From Tubulanus polymorphus (lineage: Eukaryota; Nemertea; Palaeonemertea; Tubulaniformes; Tubulanidae): DNA of 64,000 bases. Below the pieces are notes generated by a model that saw only the letters and a list, made by a program, of their open reading frames with translations, was not told the origin of the DNA and did no database searches. The DNA lies in contig NC_134033.1 in NCBI RefSeq assembly GCF_964204645.1, positions 9,706,231 through 9,770,230 of the forward strand. The letters are read 5' to 3'. Position 1 is the stretch's first letter. Every line of letters begins with the position of its first letter. Made by a program: the position numbers and the translations under genes. Positions 11,969-23,000 of the stretch are shown here, piece by piece.

Positions 11969-13334
11969 AGCGTCATGGAGACTGCCCAAGCTGTGGTCAG
12001 ACCGGCGCCCCAAAATGTCAGGTTTCGGCGGTAGGTATGGGAAGTGATCATGCAGGCTTGTCGCCAGTGGACATAGCGCGGTTACAGGACGAGGACGCCG
12101 ACATATCTGTAGTCAAGGACCTGGTCCATCGACAACAGATTAAACCTAGTGCCGATGTGATGCGCCAATTTAGTACCAAAACCAGAATGTTTCTTGGTGA
12201 ATATGAGCGCCTAGTGATTGACAAGGACGTTTTATTTTTGAGACCCTCCCCTGGATCCAGACTTTCGAAATCGCGTGTTGTTCTGCCTTACGTGTTACTG
12301 CCTAAGGTTTTGTCACACCTTCACGACGGTATCTCCGGCAGGCACTTAGGGCGCACTAAGACAGAGCGGAAGATGCGCGAACGATTCTGGTGTCCAGGTC
12401 TGACAAGAGCTGTCCATGAGTATATTCAACAGTGCCAGAAATGTCAAATATGCAAAAATCCGCCCAAGCGACCGAAGGCACCTTTGGTGTCAACACCAGT
12501 GGGCCGTAGAGGCCAGAGGTTGCACATTGACATAGTGGGCCCCTACAGCGTACTAAACGCGGCAACACTTACATTATTGTTGTCCAGGACGCTTTCACTA
12601 AGTGGGTTGAGGCATGGCCAGTACGGAATGAGAAGGCCCCCACTATGGCTCGGAAAGTCGTCGATGAATGGGTCATGAGATATGGCTGCCCAGAAAGCAT
12701 TCACTCAGACCGGGGTGCCAACTTCGAGTCCAAGGTTTTTACAGAAATGTGTCGACTGTTGGGTATCGATAAGACGCGTACCACCTCGTATCACCCGATG
12801 GGGAATGGTCAGGTGGAAAACTTTAATAAATCCATCAAGGCCATGCTGACCATATCCGTGAATGAAACTGGCACTGACCGGGACACGAAACTGTCATCAT
12901 GCCTAATGGCATTTCGTTCTAGTGTTCAGGAATCCACCGGCGAAACCCCATTCTACCTGACTTTCGGTTCAGAGATGGTCTTGCCTCTAGATATCATGGT
13001 TGGACCACCAGAAGAGCAAGTGTACATCACTAAGTTTAGCCGTGATGTACACTCAAACTTACAGGAGGCGCACCACAGAGTCAGGGAGAGACTGGGTAAG
13101 GCTCAGCGGCGTCAGACTGTCAATTACGACAGATTTGCTAGGCGGGGTGGGTATAACGTTGGGGATCGGGTATGGCTCTATAGTCATGCCATAAAGCCAG
13201 GGGAGGCGGCAAAATTCCATAAGAAGTGGAATTATTATCCCTTCATTATTATTGAGAAACTGTCGGAGGTGACGTATCGGGTCAGACAGGAGGGGGTGCC
13301 CCAAAGCAAAAGACTGTCCACTTCAATGATATGA
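11969..13334 (+). pseudogene. Gypsy-1 integrase
   Basis: Inserts the cDNA into the genome. The N-terminal zinc-binding HHCC module is at about 12320-12450 (HLGRTKTERK then CQKCQIC). The catalytic core has first Asp in HIDIVGP (near 12525), second Asp in SDRGANFES (near 12700) and Glu in GQVENFNKS (near 12810). A frameshift near 12560-12640 separates the first Asp from the others. The C-terminus has a GPY/F-like module (KKWNYYPF), with the GP changed. No chromodomain is visible. Confidence 0.92.
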
Positions 13335-13852
13335 AGCCAGCGTTTGGCCAGCCGCATATAAACGTCAAGAAGGCTGTCCCTGCCAGAACTAGATAGAGGA
13401 CAGTTGAACCCCAATCTGCCCCTGAGATTGAACCTGCCCCTGAGATTGAAAATTCGAGCTCTTCAGGGAGCGATGACGAGGAAATTGTCTGGAGGCGCCA
13501 AAACGAGTGGATTGTGGCAGTACCACCCAATGACGCCACACCAATCGAGGCGGAGGCAGAAGCCGGCCCGGAAGTCGATCCCCCAGCGGGTCAGCCAGTG
13601 GAAAATGCCCAGCTGCATCCACCGGCCGACAACGGAGATCAATCCGGTCGTCTGCGCCCGAGGAGAGCATTGAAAGAGCCAGCCCGATTCAGGGACTTTG
13701 TTCGTCATTGCCCCATACCGGCAACCAGTACAGCAGTTAATGGCGACTGTACCACCTGCTGTCAGCGATGGTACAGAATCCGGGAGAAGAAAGATCTGTG
13801 GCTGAAGAAAGCGCGAAAATTGCTGCGAGACAGAGAACACCTCACCGGTTAA
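13335..13852 (+). pseudogene. Gypsy-1 Pol C-terminal tail, acidic then basic
   Basis: After the GPY/F module an acidic, proline-rich stretch is followed by a segment with RLRPRRALKEPARFRDFV and later RWYRIREKKDLWLKK, ending at a stop at 13850-13852. Gypsy-2 has the equivalent on the minus strand (about 61141-61540: RIRPRAALKAP, then WDRIRKQNPFWLKK). Its conservation in two diverged elements argues for function, perhaps in integration targeting or particle assembly; that role is inference. Confidence 0.6.
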
Positions 13853-13879
13853 ACTCTCTGCCCTCCGGCCAACTTAACG

Positions 13880-13906
13880 TTTTTCTCTCTTTCCTTCTGT
13901 TTTTAG
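13880..13906 (+). promoter_or_regulatory. Candidate splice acceptor for ORF3 mRNA
   Basis: A pyrimidine-rich tract (TTTTTCTCTCTTTCCTTCTG) ends in TTTTTAG at 13906, eight bases before the ORF3 ATG. Gypsy-2 has a similar tract ending in TTATAG twenty bases before its ORF3. This suggests a spliced subgenomic message, as retroviral env genes use. No donor was assigned. Confidence 0.6.
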
Positions 13907-13914
13907 CTGCCAAA

Positions 13915-14735
13915 ATGTCTGATGTGCTTCAGTTGGATACGTTGAACGAAGAAACACGAGACCTGAAGAAGGCCGCTGTGCAGGATGTGCGAAAATATGT
14001 GCAAAGCTACACGAAAAGGGCTGAGCCCGAATGGACTCCGGAGCGCCATCTGTACCAACCGGGTGACATGGTCGCTGGTTCAGTAGTTGCTGGCGTCAAG
14101 GCTTTCCTGGCGTCAGCCAAGCGGTCACGGCCATCCATGTCGATGGAGAGGTTTAATCGGCTGGGGACAGAACTCAGCTGTTTGATATCCCGGCATGGGG
14201 GTACGAGTAAACTTCTCGTGGATAGCTGGAGAAGCTTAATCGACAGCTCCGAGTCGGAGATCTACGGCGTCCCATTCTCCTGCTGAGCGACTCCATGTTT
14301 AAAGGAGTCAAGTGCAGCGATGACATGTATGTCATCGCTCACTCAGGAGAACGGATCGAGGAGGTCAGTCGGACCATACGACTGATAAGCGTCTGCTGTT
14401 CAGCTGTTGTCGTTAACCACGGGGTGAATAACGTGCGGGAATTCGGTGATACGGTCAAGGAGATATATAGCCTGGCCAACCTTATACAGCGAAAATATCC
14501 CCTTGTCCCTATTTTCCACCTTCGTGTCCCAAAAGCCCCGTGTATGAGAGGCAAGCGTGAGACGGTCATCCCGATTGACCGCATCAATGTACATTTCGAG
14601 AAGGCCGGGTTCCGTACCATCGAACATCCGGACCTTCCAGACCACGACTACAGAGGGATCCATTATCGACCGAAGGCAGTCAATGAAGTAGCCCGTCATA
14701 TTATTGCCTCCGTCAAGAGTCATTTAGAGTCCTAA
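13915..14735 (+). pseudogene. Gypsy-1 ORF3, SGNH/GDSL-hydrolase-like accessory protein
   Basis: I read a helical N-terminal part of about 110 residues (13915-14250) and then an SGNH-like domain. The nucleophile block is LLLSDSMFK (GDS-like, near 14279), block III is VVVNHGVNN (GxND-like, near 14407) and the last block is RGIHYRPK (near 14654), keeping the catalytic His but not the usual Asp three residues before it. One frameshift near 14250-14275 separates the two parts. Gypsy-2 has a homologue of nearly equal length (60007-60836, minus). Esterase domains are known in ORF1 of CR1/L2 non-LTR elements; I do not know them as a standard gypsy component. Enzymatic activity is uncertain because catalytic positions are degenerate. 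Confidence 0.7.
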
Positions 14736-15239
14736 ATTTGTAGGTGGGACACCTTACTATGGTCAATACCCACCCTACAAAACATGGCCTTTTGACTCGA
14801 GCATCCCTGCCTCAGTCCTGGTTCTGTGTGTTAGAACTTTTTCTTCTGGCCTCTTGTCTTTTACTTTTTCAGCGCTACTTCGGAGAATCGTTGTATATAA
14901 ACCATCACTTGTATATAGACTGTCATGTGTATATAGACCGCAAGTTCCGTCACGTGAGTAGGTATGGGGATGGCGGGGCCAACACCAGATATCGGTAAAT
15001 GGCCAGCCATCTACCCCCAGCGGTGAACCCTAGTCTACCTCGTACTTCAGGAATGGATTTAGCGGAAATGTAAATATGTAAATAATCTGACTCTTGTGTA
15101 CCATGCGAACCATGGGTGTTATCGATCGTCATCGTTTCGCGATGGGAACTCGGCATACCGGTATTGGACTGTTATTGCGTCGTGAAAGTTAATTTTGGTA
15201 CTGAACCGTAGTTCAGTACTCATTGTTAGGGGGGAGTGG
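14736..15239 (+). promoter_or_regulatory. Gypsy-1 3' untranslated region with polypurine tract
   Basis: No conserved frame is seen. A short open frame near 14744-14998 holds a hydrophobic stretch but has no counterpart I can see in gypsy-2. The purine tract AGGGGGGAGTGG at 15228-15239 abuts the 3' LTR and is the plus-strand primer site. Confidence 0.8.
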
Positions 15240-15409
15240 TGTAACGGTGTAACTCCCGCCTGTAATTGTATTGTAAAATAGTGTATTTGTATTGGTATTA
15301 ATAAATGTTAACGATAGGTGGCATACCTATCGCTCTCTTGAAAAGAATCCTACAGCGGCGATTACATCTTATATTACCATTAGAATACTCCAAGACGACA
15401 ATTGTTACA
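15240..15409 (+). repeat. Gypsy-1 3' LTR
   Basis: 170 bp, from TGTAACGG to TTGTTACA, matching both parts of the split 5' LTR. It contains an AATAAA word near 15299. The few differences from the 5' copy suggest a fairly recent insertion. Confidence 0.95.
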
Positions 15410-16915
15410 TAAGTAGGGGCCTACTGCATGTGATTGGCGTCAATCCATCCCATTCCACGGTGAATTAAAAAGAAATTTAGTTCCCTTTGTCCAAAAGCTG
15501 CATCATTAATATAACTAGCTGTCAAATTTAATTTACCTCCTTCAGAGAATACCATAGTCCGTCGCCCATCAACGTGTTGACAAAAGAAAAATTGCTTATA
15601 ATCCTGTTTTATACATGAACGATACGTCTTGCAGAAGTAAACCATATTCTTGGAATATGAGCATAGTGTTTAAGTTGGCTTGCACGGTTTGTGAATGGGT
15701 TTTCCTCATTATGCTGCCTGTATGCATTAAAAATCCGGATTTCAAGCGAATTAATTTGTCCAACAAGTGGCCCTCTAGAAGTATACTCCACACATACTGC
15801 CCATGCATGTCTCTGTAACCGAAGGTGGAGACTAAAACACGGTTCAGGACTCGGCAGCGGACACCGGCCCGGAAAATATTTCAAAACGTGTATTGTCGGT
15901 ACCTAGCACGATTTCAGCGTTTTTCGGGAATTCCCTGAAATTTTGGCGTTTTTCGGAAATTCCCTGAAATTTCAGCGTTTTTATTTCAGCGTTTCAGTGT
16001 TTCAGCTTTTTCAGCGAAGTTCAGGAACCGAAAAAAAATAGTTTCTAATCCACCAGACCGAAGTCCAAAGCATTAAACATTCTTGCCTCGGAATTACAAA
16101 TACATTATACGGTTTTATTTTACATTTGGAATCTTAGACACACTGCTCTCGAAGAAGAACTGGGGAGGACTCTGCAGCTGGAAAAATAAAAAGAACAAAA
16201 CGAAGTGAAACGAATTTCCGCTACAATACTGTCAAAATTAAACTTGATATTTAACTTCACACATGTCAACTAGACGTCAAGTTATGAGACAAGCAAGCTA
16301 TCGATAATTGCTGTTGAAGATATCTAGATCTGAGTTCTTTATTGTGTGAATAATTTTGTCACATTTTCTATGAGCTTTAAACCTCCATGATCTGAAATAC
16401 TTTTCCTGTTTAAGCCGCCTTGGGACTTAAGTCCCGAATCCAGTTGGAATTTTCTTGATTGTTGAGAATTTCAAACCCTTCCCCGCGGTTTGAACCCATG
16501 ACCTTGCATTTCACGATCCCGAACGCTATAACTACTGCGATGCTACTCATTAATTTATCATTTCATTTTTTGCAGCTTAAAAACGATTCGATTTCAAATT
16601 GTATTTGACTCACTCTTGAAACTGCTGTATTATCAAAAAAACATTCACAATATCACTTTTCTCAGCTGGTGTGAATGGCGAGAATCAATACATCATCACA
16701 GTTGACAAACTCATACTGTTCAATGTCAATTCACAGATGGATGCACTGAAATTACTGCTTTGTTCTTACTTAAGCTTCAACATGAAATAACCAAGTGCAG
16801 TAGGCAATACAATGGAATTTTTCCAGTGCTGTGTTACAACCCTGCCGGGAGAATTCTACCTAAAGTGGCGAAACTAGCAGATGGTTTGGCCAAGTATCAC
16901 TTAAGTCAGCTATAA
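15410..16915. other. Stretch without recognised gene; small repeats
   Basis: Overlapping minus-strand open frames at about 15421-15884 are unassigned and break into three frames. Near 15910-16025 a short repeat built from TTTCAGCGTTTTTCGG and GAATTCCCTGAAATTT occurs about three times. At about 16485-16555 the minus strand has a tRNA-like segment with B box GGGTTCAAACC, probably a decayed SINE. Confidence 0.45.
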
Positions 16916-18115
16916 ATAATAATAATAATCGTCTCTTTTATAGAGCGCTATTCCAGGGACGAGGTTCACTGCGCTGTCTCTCCGTATGCCCTCACAAATA
17001 AAAAGGACTTCAGGGAAGGTTTGAACAGATCGATATTGTCTATAAGTTTGATTTTGTGTGGTAACAGATTCCACAATTTAGCACCATACACTGTGCAGCT
17101 CCTATCACCAAGACATGATTTTGTCCTCCTTAAATCAACGACTAAACCAGATGACGATGTGGTGGTTCTCGCGGACTGTTTCAAAACAATGAGGTAGGTC
17201 TTTAAGGTATTTAGGAGCCGCACCATGGATACACTTAAATACTTGAAGTGCAATCTTATAGTCAATCCTTTCTCTGACTGGCAACCAGTGAAGCTCACGT
17301 TATGTTGGTGTGATGTGTTGAAACTTCTTAACCTTGCACACAACTCGTGCAGCTGAGTTTTGCACACGTTGGAGTGGAGCAAACGTGTTGCTGGGAAGAT
17401 CAGCTAAGATTCCATAATTACAGTCGATTCGCGAAGTTACAAATGCATGTATCAACCGCTCGGTACTCGACCAGTCCAGGTATTTTATAAGGCGGCCGAT
17501 ACGGTACAGATTTGCCAACGCCGATTTGCAAACAGACTTTACATGCATGTCCATTTTCACATATTTATCAATAATGACACCGAGATCTTTTACACAGTCT
17601 GACGTTGGTATCCAAACACCATCAACACAGATACCAGTCACGGAACCGATTCTACGCGACGATACTAGATTAACGACATCAGTCTTCGGAGCATTTAGGG
17701 ATAGTTTATTTTCGAACAACCAACTCTTAATCTCACCGACGCAGTGTTCTACAGTCGAAACCATTTCCATGGTGTCTTTCCTATCTCCGCACTTTGCAGC
17801 AGACTCAAGTTGATCTGCATACAATTGGTACTGGACATCATTTTTACGCATCACATCACCTAATGGGATGGTATAAATGGTAAAAAGTATAGGTCCGAGC
17901 ACGGACCCCTGTGGAACTCCACACTCTTCAGGTGTAGGACGTGAACATTCACTAGCAACCATAACAGACTGCTTCCTCTCAGACAGGTAAGAGGCAAACC
18001 ACCGTAGTACAGAGTCCTTCATGCCGCAGGATCTCCCGAGCCGATTTAACAATATTCTGGGATCGACCGTATCAAAAGCAGCAGACAAGTCCAAGAACAC
18101 CAATAGGAACTCTAA
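16916..18115 (-). mobile_element. 5'-truncated non-LTR retrotransposon (LINE) with RT remnant
   Basis: The minus strand encodes the second half of a LINE reverse transcriptase. Seen in order: FLDLSAAFDTVDP, GVPQGSVLGPILF, then YADQ where the catalytic YADD is expected, and the thumb and C-terminal part typical of jockey/CR1-like elements (WNLLPHKIK near the end). A frameshift near 17300 splits it, and the short ATT-repeat tail at 16916-16935 marks the 3' end. Loss of the second catalytic Asp and the truncation make it dead. I do not assign the clade. Confidence 0.9.
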
Positions 18116-19923
18116 ATGCTAACATCCAAGTATTATTTGAATTCATAAAGAGAATCTTGTGTATTAGCAATCAAGGTCATTTGTTTTTGTATAATGTTTC
18201 AGAAAATATTGCTTTTTTTAATATGTTTGAATTCGGTGAAAATTTTTTTCTGTGTTGTTGACATAGAAATGCTAAACAAGTGGGCAATTCCTCTCATGTA
18301 CCATACAAATATGTGCACCTGCTTCCTGACCTGGGATCCAGACTGTTGCATGTTCTTTGTCCAGACATACTTTCAATTTTTTTTGTGTCTAACATTGAAA
18401 ATAGCACATTAAATGACTCATAGGCAATACACTACAGTTCACTTTTAGCAATAAAGCTTTCACTGCGTAAACATTTGTACAGAAAATCAGATTAAAAACA
18501 GATATAAAATAATCGTTATCCTTCTTTAAGTTTAATACTAGTTTATCATCTTTACGGGGTTTCGCTGTTCATCGAAAATTGAAAAAATTAATATTACGAA
18601 AATGGGACTCGAACCTAAATAACTTTTTTACTATTTATTACCATTTACCCTTAACTACACCAACATGCATAAAAGTTTTTATAAGTGTATATTGTAAAGT
18701 GGCACTTTTTCTATGTATTATGTATTTTATAAATGTATTTTGAAGTGCTAATTTATAATTTTCTGACCACGTATATTGTATTTTACAAATGTATATTGTA
18801 AGATCGTCAAATATTGACAAATGTTATATAGAAAACATTGCCCTGAATATCACGCCATATGGTCACAATATTGGGATACTTTGGGATACATTCTTTTCGA
18901 ATGGTTCCAACGACATTCATCTCTGATTTTACATGTGTAATTGGTGTTGTTAAAGGTCAAATGCCCTCTTGTCCTTTTTGAGATTTACTTTCCAAATGAT
19001 ACTTAAGTATATAAATGACGACCTGTGATCAGCCTTATAGAAAAAAAATCACTTATTTGTTTTAAATCATTAAAATTAAGTGACTGGATCATTGACCTAT
19101 ATAGGGTATGCATATAGCGTATATAGCATTGACCTATATAGCGTATGCATCTCGGCTGCAGCCGCGTGTCAGCGCCACAATCATGCGTCATCTTTGCCAA
19201 ACAAACATACACGTGTGTAAACTCAGTACTCATAGCCTATATATAAAATCTATGAAACAACATAATTCCTTCACTATATTCACAGCTCTACTGCTGGCTA
19301 TCCATTGTATGTTGTGTTACGTATAACAGTATCAATGCTACACATCAGAAAGAATTTAGGAATCTTAAAAAAAATCTAAAAGGATTAAAAACACTACCAA
19401 TGGTAATCAAATGAAAATTGCCGACTTTAAAGCCTTATTTCTCAGTAATGGCTTTGCTAAAATCAAAATTAGTAACACACTTATCATTTATACACATATC
19501 ACATTTAGAAAATACGTTTTACACAATATTCTATTTAGAGGGCACTTGACCTTCAAACTTGTGTCTTGCAAAGGTAGTTCATGTAACTGTCTATACCGGG
19601 AATTGAAACAAATCTTGTCTGATATAGACTTGTAGAAAAGTTTCAGTATTGCATAAATAAGTCATTTAGCGAGATGTTGTATACATATTTACCTGATAAT
19701 TAGCTCGTTAACAGTGATGACAGACCTGCGGACACCAAATGCCAAGATTATACCCTAACCATACCCTGATTAGCCTTACTAGAATAAATTGCTGGAGCAA
19801 CAGGATCATAACACATATATACTACTAACTATCCACGCAAAACAATTGCATTACAGCTAATTATACAAAATATCAATTTTATTGTTAAGTTACAACAAAA
19901 GCAGTTGGAATTAAATGAGTAAA
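18116..19923. other. AT-rich stretch without gene
   Basis: No recognised coding segment. Near 18670-18810 the words TGTATATTGTAA and TTTATAAATGTAT recur, and near 19090-19150 GACCTATATAG with GTATGCAT is repeated. I see nothing else. Confidence 0.5.
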
Positions 19924-20074
19924 TCAGTGAGATGTCAGATCATCCAATTTCGTTCTTATATCTGAGATATCACTGGGATTGATGCGGCAACAGCCTCCAA
20001 TCCATCGAGCTCCAAGATTGTACCATTTTTCCAGGTACGATGTCAGCGGCACCATTTTTTCTTTACCGTACCAC
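19924..20074 (-). CDS. Homocysteine S-methyltransferase exon 8, terminal
   Basis: Begins WYGKEKMVPLTSYLEKWY and contains ARWIGGCCRINPSDI with zinc ligands Cys314 and Cys315. Stop TGA at 19926-19924. Confidence 0.95.
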
Positions 20075-23000
20075 CTGTAGTGAAAGATTTAGTCAAGTTA
20101 TTCCGGCTAGATCTAGATAATTCATATCACCAATCTGACAGTCTTGAATCTAGTTGATTTCGGTATATGTTCGCGAGTGGGTGTTGAAGAGTGGAACTAC
20201 GTAGTATTTCAGTGCAGCATTCTCTGAAAAGTGGACTAGTGTTGCTATGAATATTTCTGGAATGTTTTGGTGCTAATTTCTGGAGATATATCATATTAGT
20301 TTTGTAAATCAGAGTTTGGATATATTTTACAATCATTTTACTCGGGACTGTATTCACTGGAAGTCAACCAAGGACATCTAATGGAAGTGGAGTAAAAGTA
20401 ACCTCGTGAACTTAATAATTGGAATAATTTTCCATACAGTGCTGCCATCCTTTTGGCGTTCTGGTTTTGTGCGGCAACTATTCATTGTTTAGTCGTCCTT
20501 ACCGACAACACCTGTGTGTCATATGATAAACTGATTTATTGTTTACTGTTGCTACAGGTAAGATATTGTTGTAAAGGGGTAATTCCATAACATAATAAGT
20601 ATCTTCCATAATGCAACTTGAAAAGTCTGGGCGTAATCAGATTAAGGTATTTCATGTGGTGTCAGTTGTAGGTAAGTGAGGTGAAGGTCCTGCAAAAGTT
20701 TCATTTCAAGCAATATGAAATATGTACCGGTATAGCCCCAATATTATACTGAGTTGCGTTTTTCAATGCAACATTAAATTTTTGGGATTTTGGCGACTAG
20801 TTTGATACAATTGAATTCATACTGCAGAGTACGTACCATCTAGAACCACGCACACACACATCGTCAGATTAAGTCCGTTCCAAAATTTGGGACCGATTCT
20901 TTGTGTGTGTGAACGCTTGATCTGGTGAGAGTGGGACCAGACCAAATTAAGACTGGTCGTGTGAACACACCTTATCATTCTCATTCTACATCTGTATGTA
21001 GATTATACGTATGATAAAAAATGACGCTGTCAAAATGTTTAACATGTAGATAAATATATGTACTGGACACTATATCAGCAATTGTTAGGTTCTTTCATCG
21101 TCAAATTTGGACTATAGTTTTTTGTTTATGAACTTACAAACTATCTGTGATAATCTTCGGAATAACTATTCTGAATTCTTCTTACCTCGCCGTTTTAGGA
21201 TTGCCCTCGCTGAACTAAAAAAAATTGGACTCTGTTCGTATTTCTAAAGCCGATAAAGGTGGTAAAATTGTTCTGTTAGATATCTGCGACTACAATCAAA
21301 AAATGTTCTCCCTTCTTGGTGATTCCAATGTATACAAACCATTAAAATCCAATCCTCTTTCTCGGATGCAAGCTTCATTCAACAAGAATCTTTCTGATAT
21401 TATTAAACATTTCCCGGATTCTAAAGACATTCTTTTGAAATTCCAATCTCGCCTTCCGTCTCTCCCACATATATACGGGCTGCCTAATATCCACAAACAA
21501 GATGTTCCCCTGCGCCCTATCGTATCGAACTGCAACTCTCCCTCTTATCGCTTATCCAAATTTCTGGCTTAACAATTTACCCCGGTTCTTGGTTCTTTTC
21601 CCCCTCGCACTTACGGCACAACCAAGATTTACTTGAACGTTTAAGAAACATTATTCCTGGTAACAATAAATTCATCTCGTTCGACGCTAGCTCTCTGTTT
21701 ACCAATGTCCCTCTCGCGCCTACCTTGGATTTTCTCAAACGTGAACTACCCTCGTTAGACTTCAATTTTGTTATTCCTACTGATTGTATCATTGGATTAA
21801 TTGAAATTTGCGCTCAGAACTCCTTTTTCAGTTTTAATAATTCATATTTTGAACAGTTCCATGGGGAATCCCCTTAGCCCAATTTTAGCAAATTTATTTC
21901 TCGAACATGTTGAAACTGAACTATTACATCTCTACACTAGCACTCCCCCTAACCTTTGGTTACGATATGATGATGACGTTCTTGCGCTTATTCCTTGCGA
22001 TTTTGATATTGATTTATTTCTCTCATTCATTGACTCTTTTTACCCCTCGTTGAACTTCACATTTGAATTGGAAGTTGATGGAAAAATCCCATTTTTAGAT
22101 GTGTGCATTCATAATTATTTGTCGTGTTTGAAATTCTCAGTTTATAGGAAACCCACTCATTCTGGATCCTACTTGCATTATTTTCCTTTACCACTCATAG
22201 CATAAAACTCGGTGTTGCTCAGGGATTATTTCTTCGTGCTTTTAGGATTTGCGACCCCCTTTGTCTCGATAATGAACTCACCCAGATCAGGAATTCCCTT
22301 AATAAGTTAGCTTATCCTAACGACCTTTTGAATAAAGCTCTTTTTCGAGCCCATCGTACCCATTTTTGTAATCCTCGAGTTTTGCGCCCTCAGAAACAGC
22401 CCATCGTCGTACCTTTTGTTCCTCTTTTGGAAAAATCCAAAACCCCCTCCATCTGCTTAACCAACAGCTCATTTTCACTTACTATAATAAACTTAGTCAT
22501 AACTTAACTCACATTTCCTGCAAAACGGAACCTTTGAACATTGGTGTATACAACTTACCTTAGTCATAACTTAACTCACAATTCCTGCAAAACGGAACCT
22601 TTGAACATTGGTGTATACAACTTACCTTGTAAAGTATGTTATCAAATATATATTGGTGAAACTGGGCGTGATTTGAACAAGCACCTCAGAGAACATAAAA
22701 ATGACGTCAAAAATTTAAAACCTGGAGTAGCTAATCACGTTTATGAAACTAGTCACAATTTTGATTTTGATAATGCCGCTATAATCTTTCCCTGTCCCGA
22801 TAAAACCAAACGTCACATTATGGAATCTGCCCTTATTAATGAAAATATGGATAAATGTGTTAATTTGAATAACGGTTTCCTCCTCGCAATATTTTGATCT
22901 CTAAATTTCTCGCTTCACTTGTACCCCCATTATTCTAATCCCGTTAGCTTGTTTTCCTCCGTTTGACACTTCCACTCACTCACTCCCTCACTCATTCCTT

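Larger units (their letters stand above)
2010..15409 (+). mobile_element. Gypsy-1: Ty3/gypsy LTR retrotransposon with a third ORF and a split 5' LTR
   Basis: The element starts TGTAACGG at 2010 and ends TTGTTACA at 15409, with TAAG as flanking duplication (2006-2009 and 15410-15413). Order: 5' LTR (2010-2120 plus 8155-8213), primer site, gag, protease, RT, RNase H, integrase, SGNH-like ORF3, polypurine tract, 3' LTR. Removing the 6-kb insertion in the 5' LTR leaves about 7.4 kb. RT before RNase H before integrase places it in Ty3/gypsy. Frameshifts in gag, protease, between RNase H and integrase, within integrase and in ORF3 make this copy defective. Confidence 0.93.

Noticed and set aside
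14744-14998. Fourth gypsy-1 ORF with a hydrophobic segment (env-like)
   Set aside because: A single hydrophobic stretch after a stop, without a visible counterpart in gypsy-2 and without glycoprotein features.
15421-15884. Overlapping minus-strand open frames right of gypsy-1
   Set aside because: No domain could be named, and the frames replace one another without splice signals. A decayed element is possible but unsupported.
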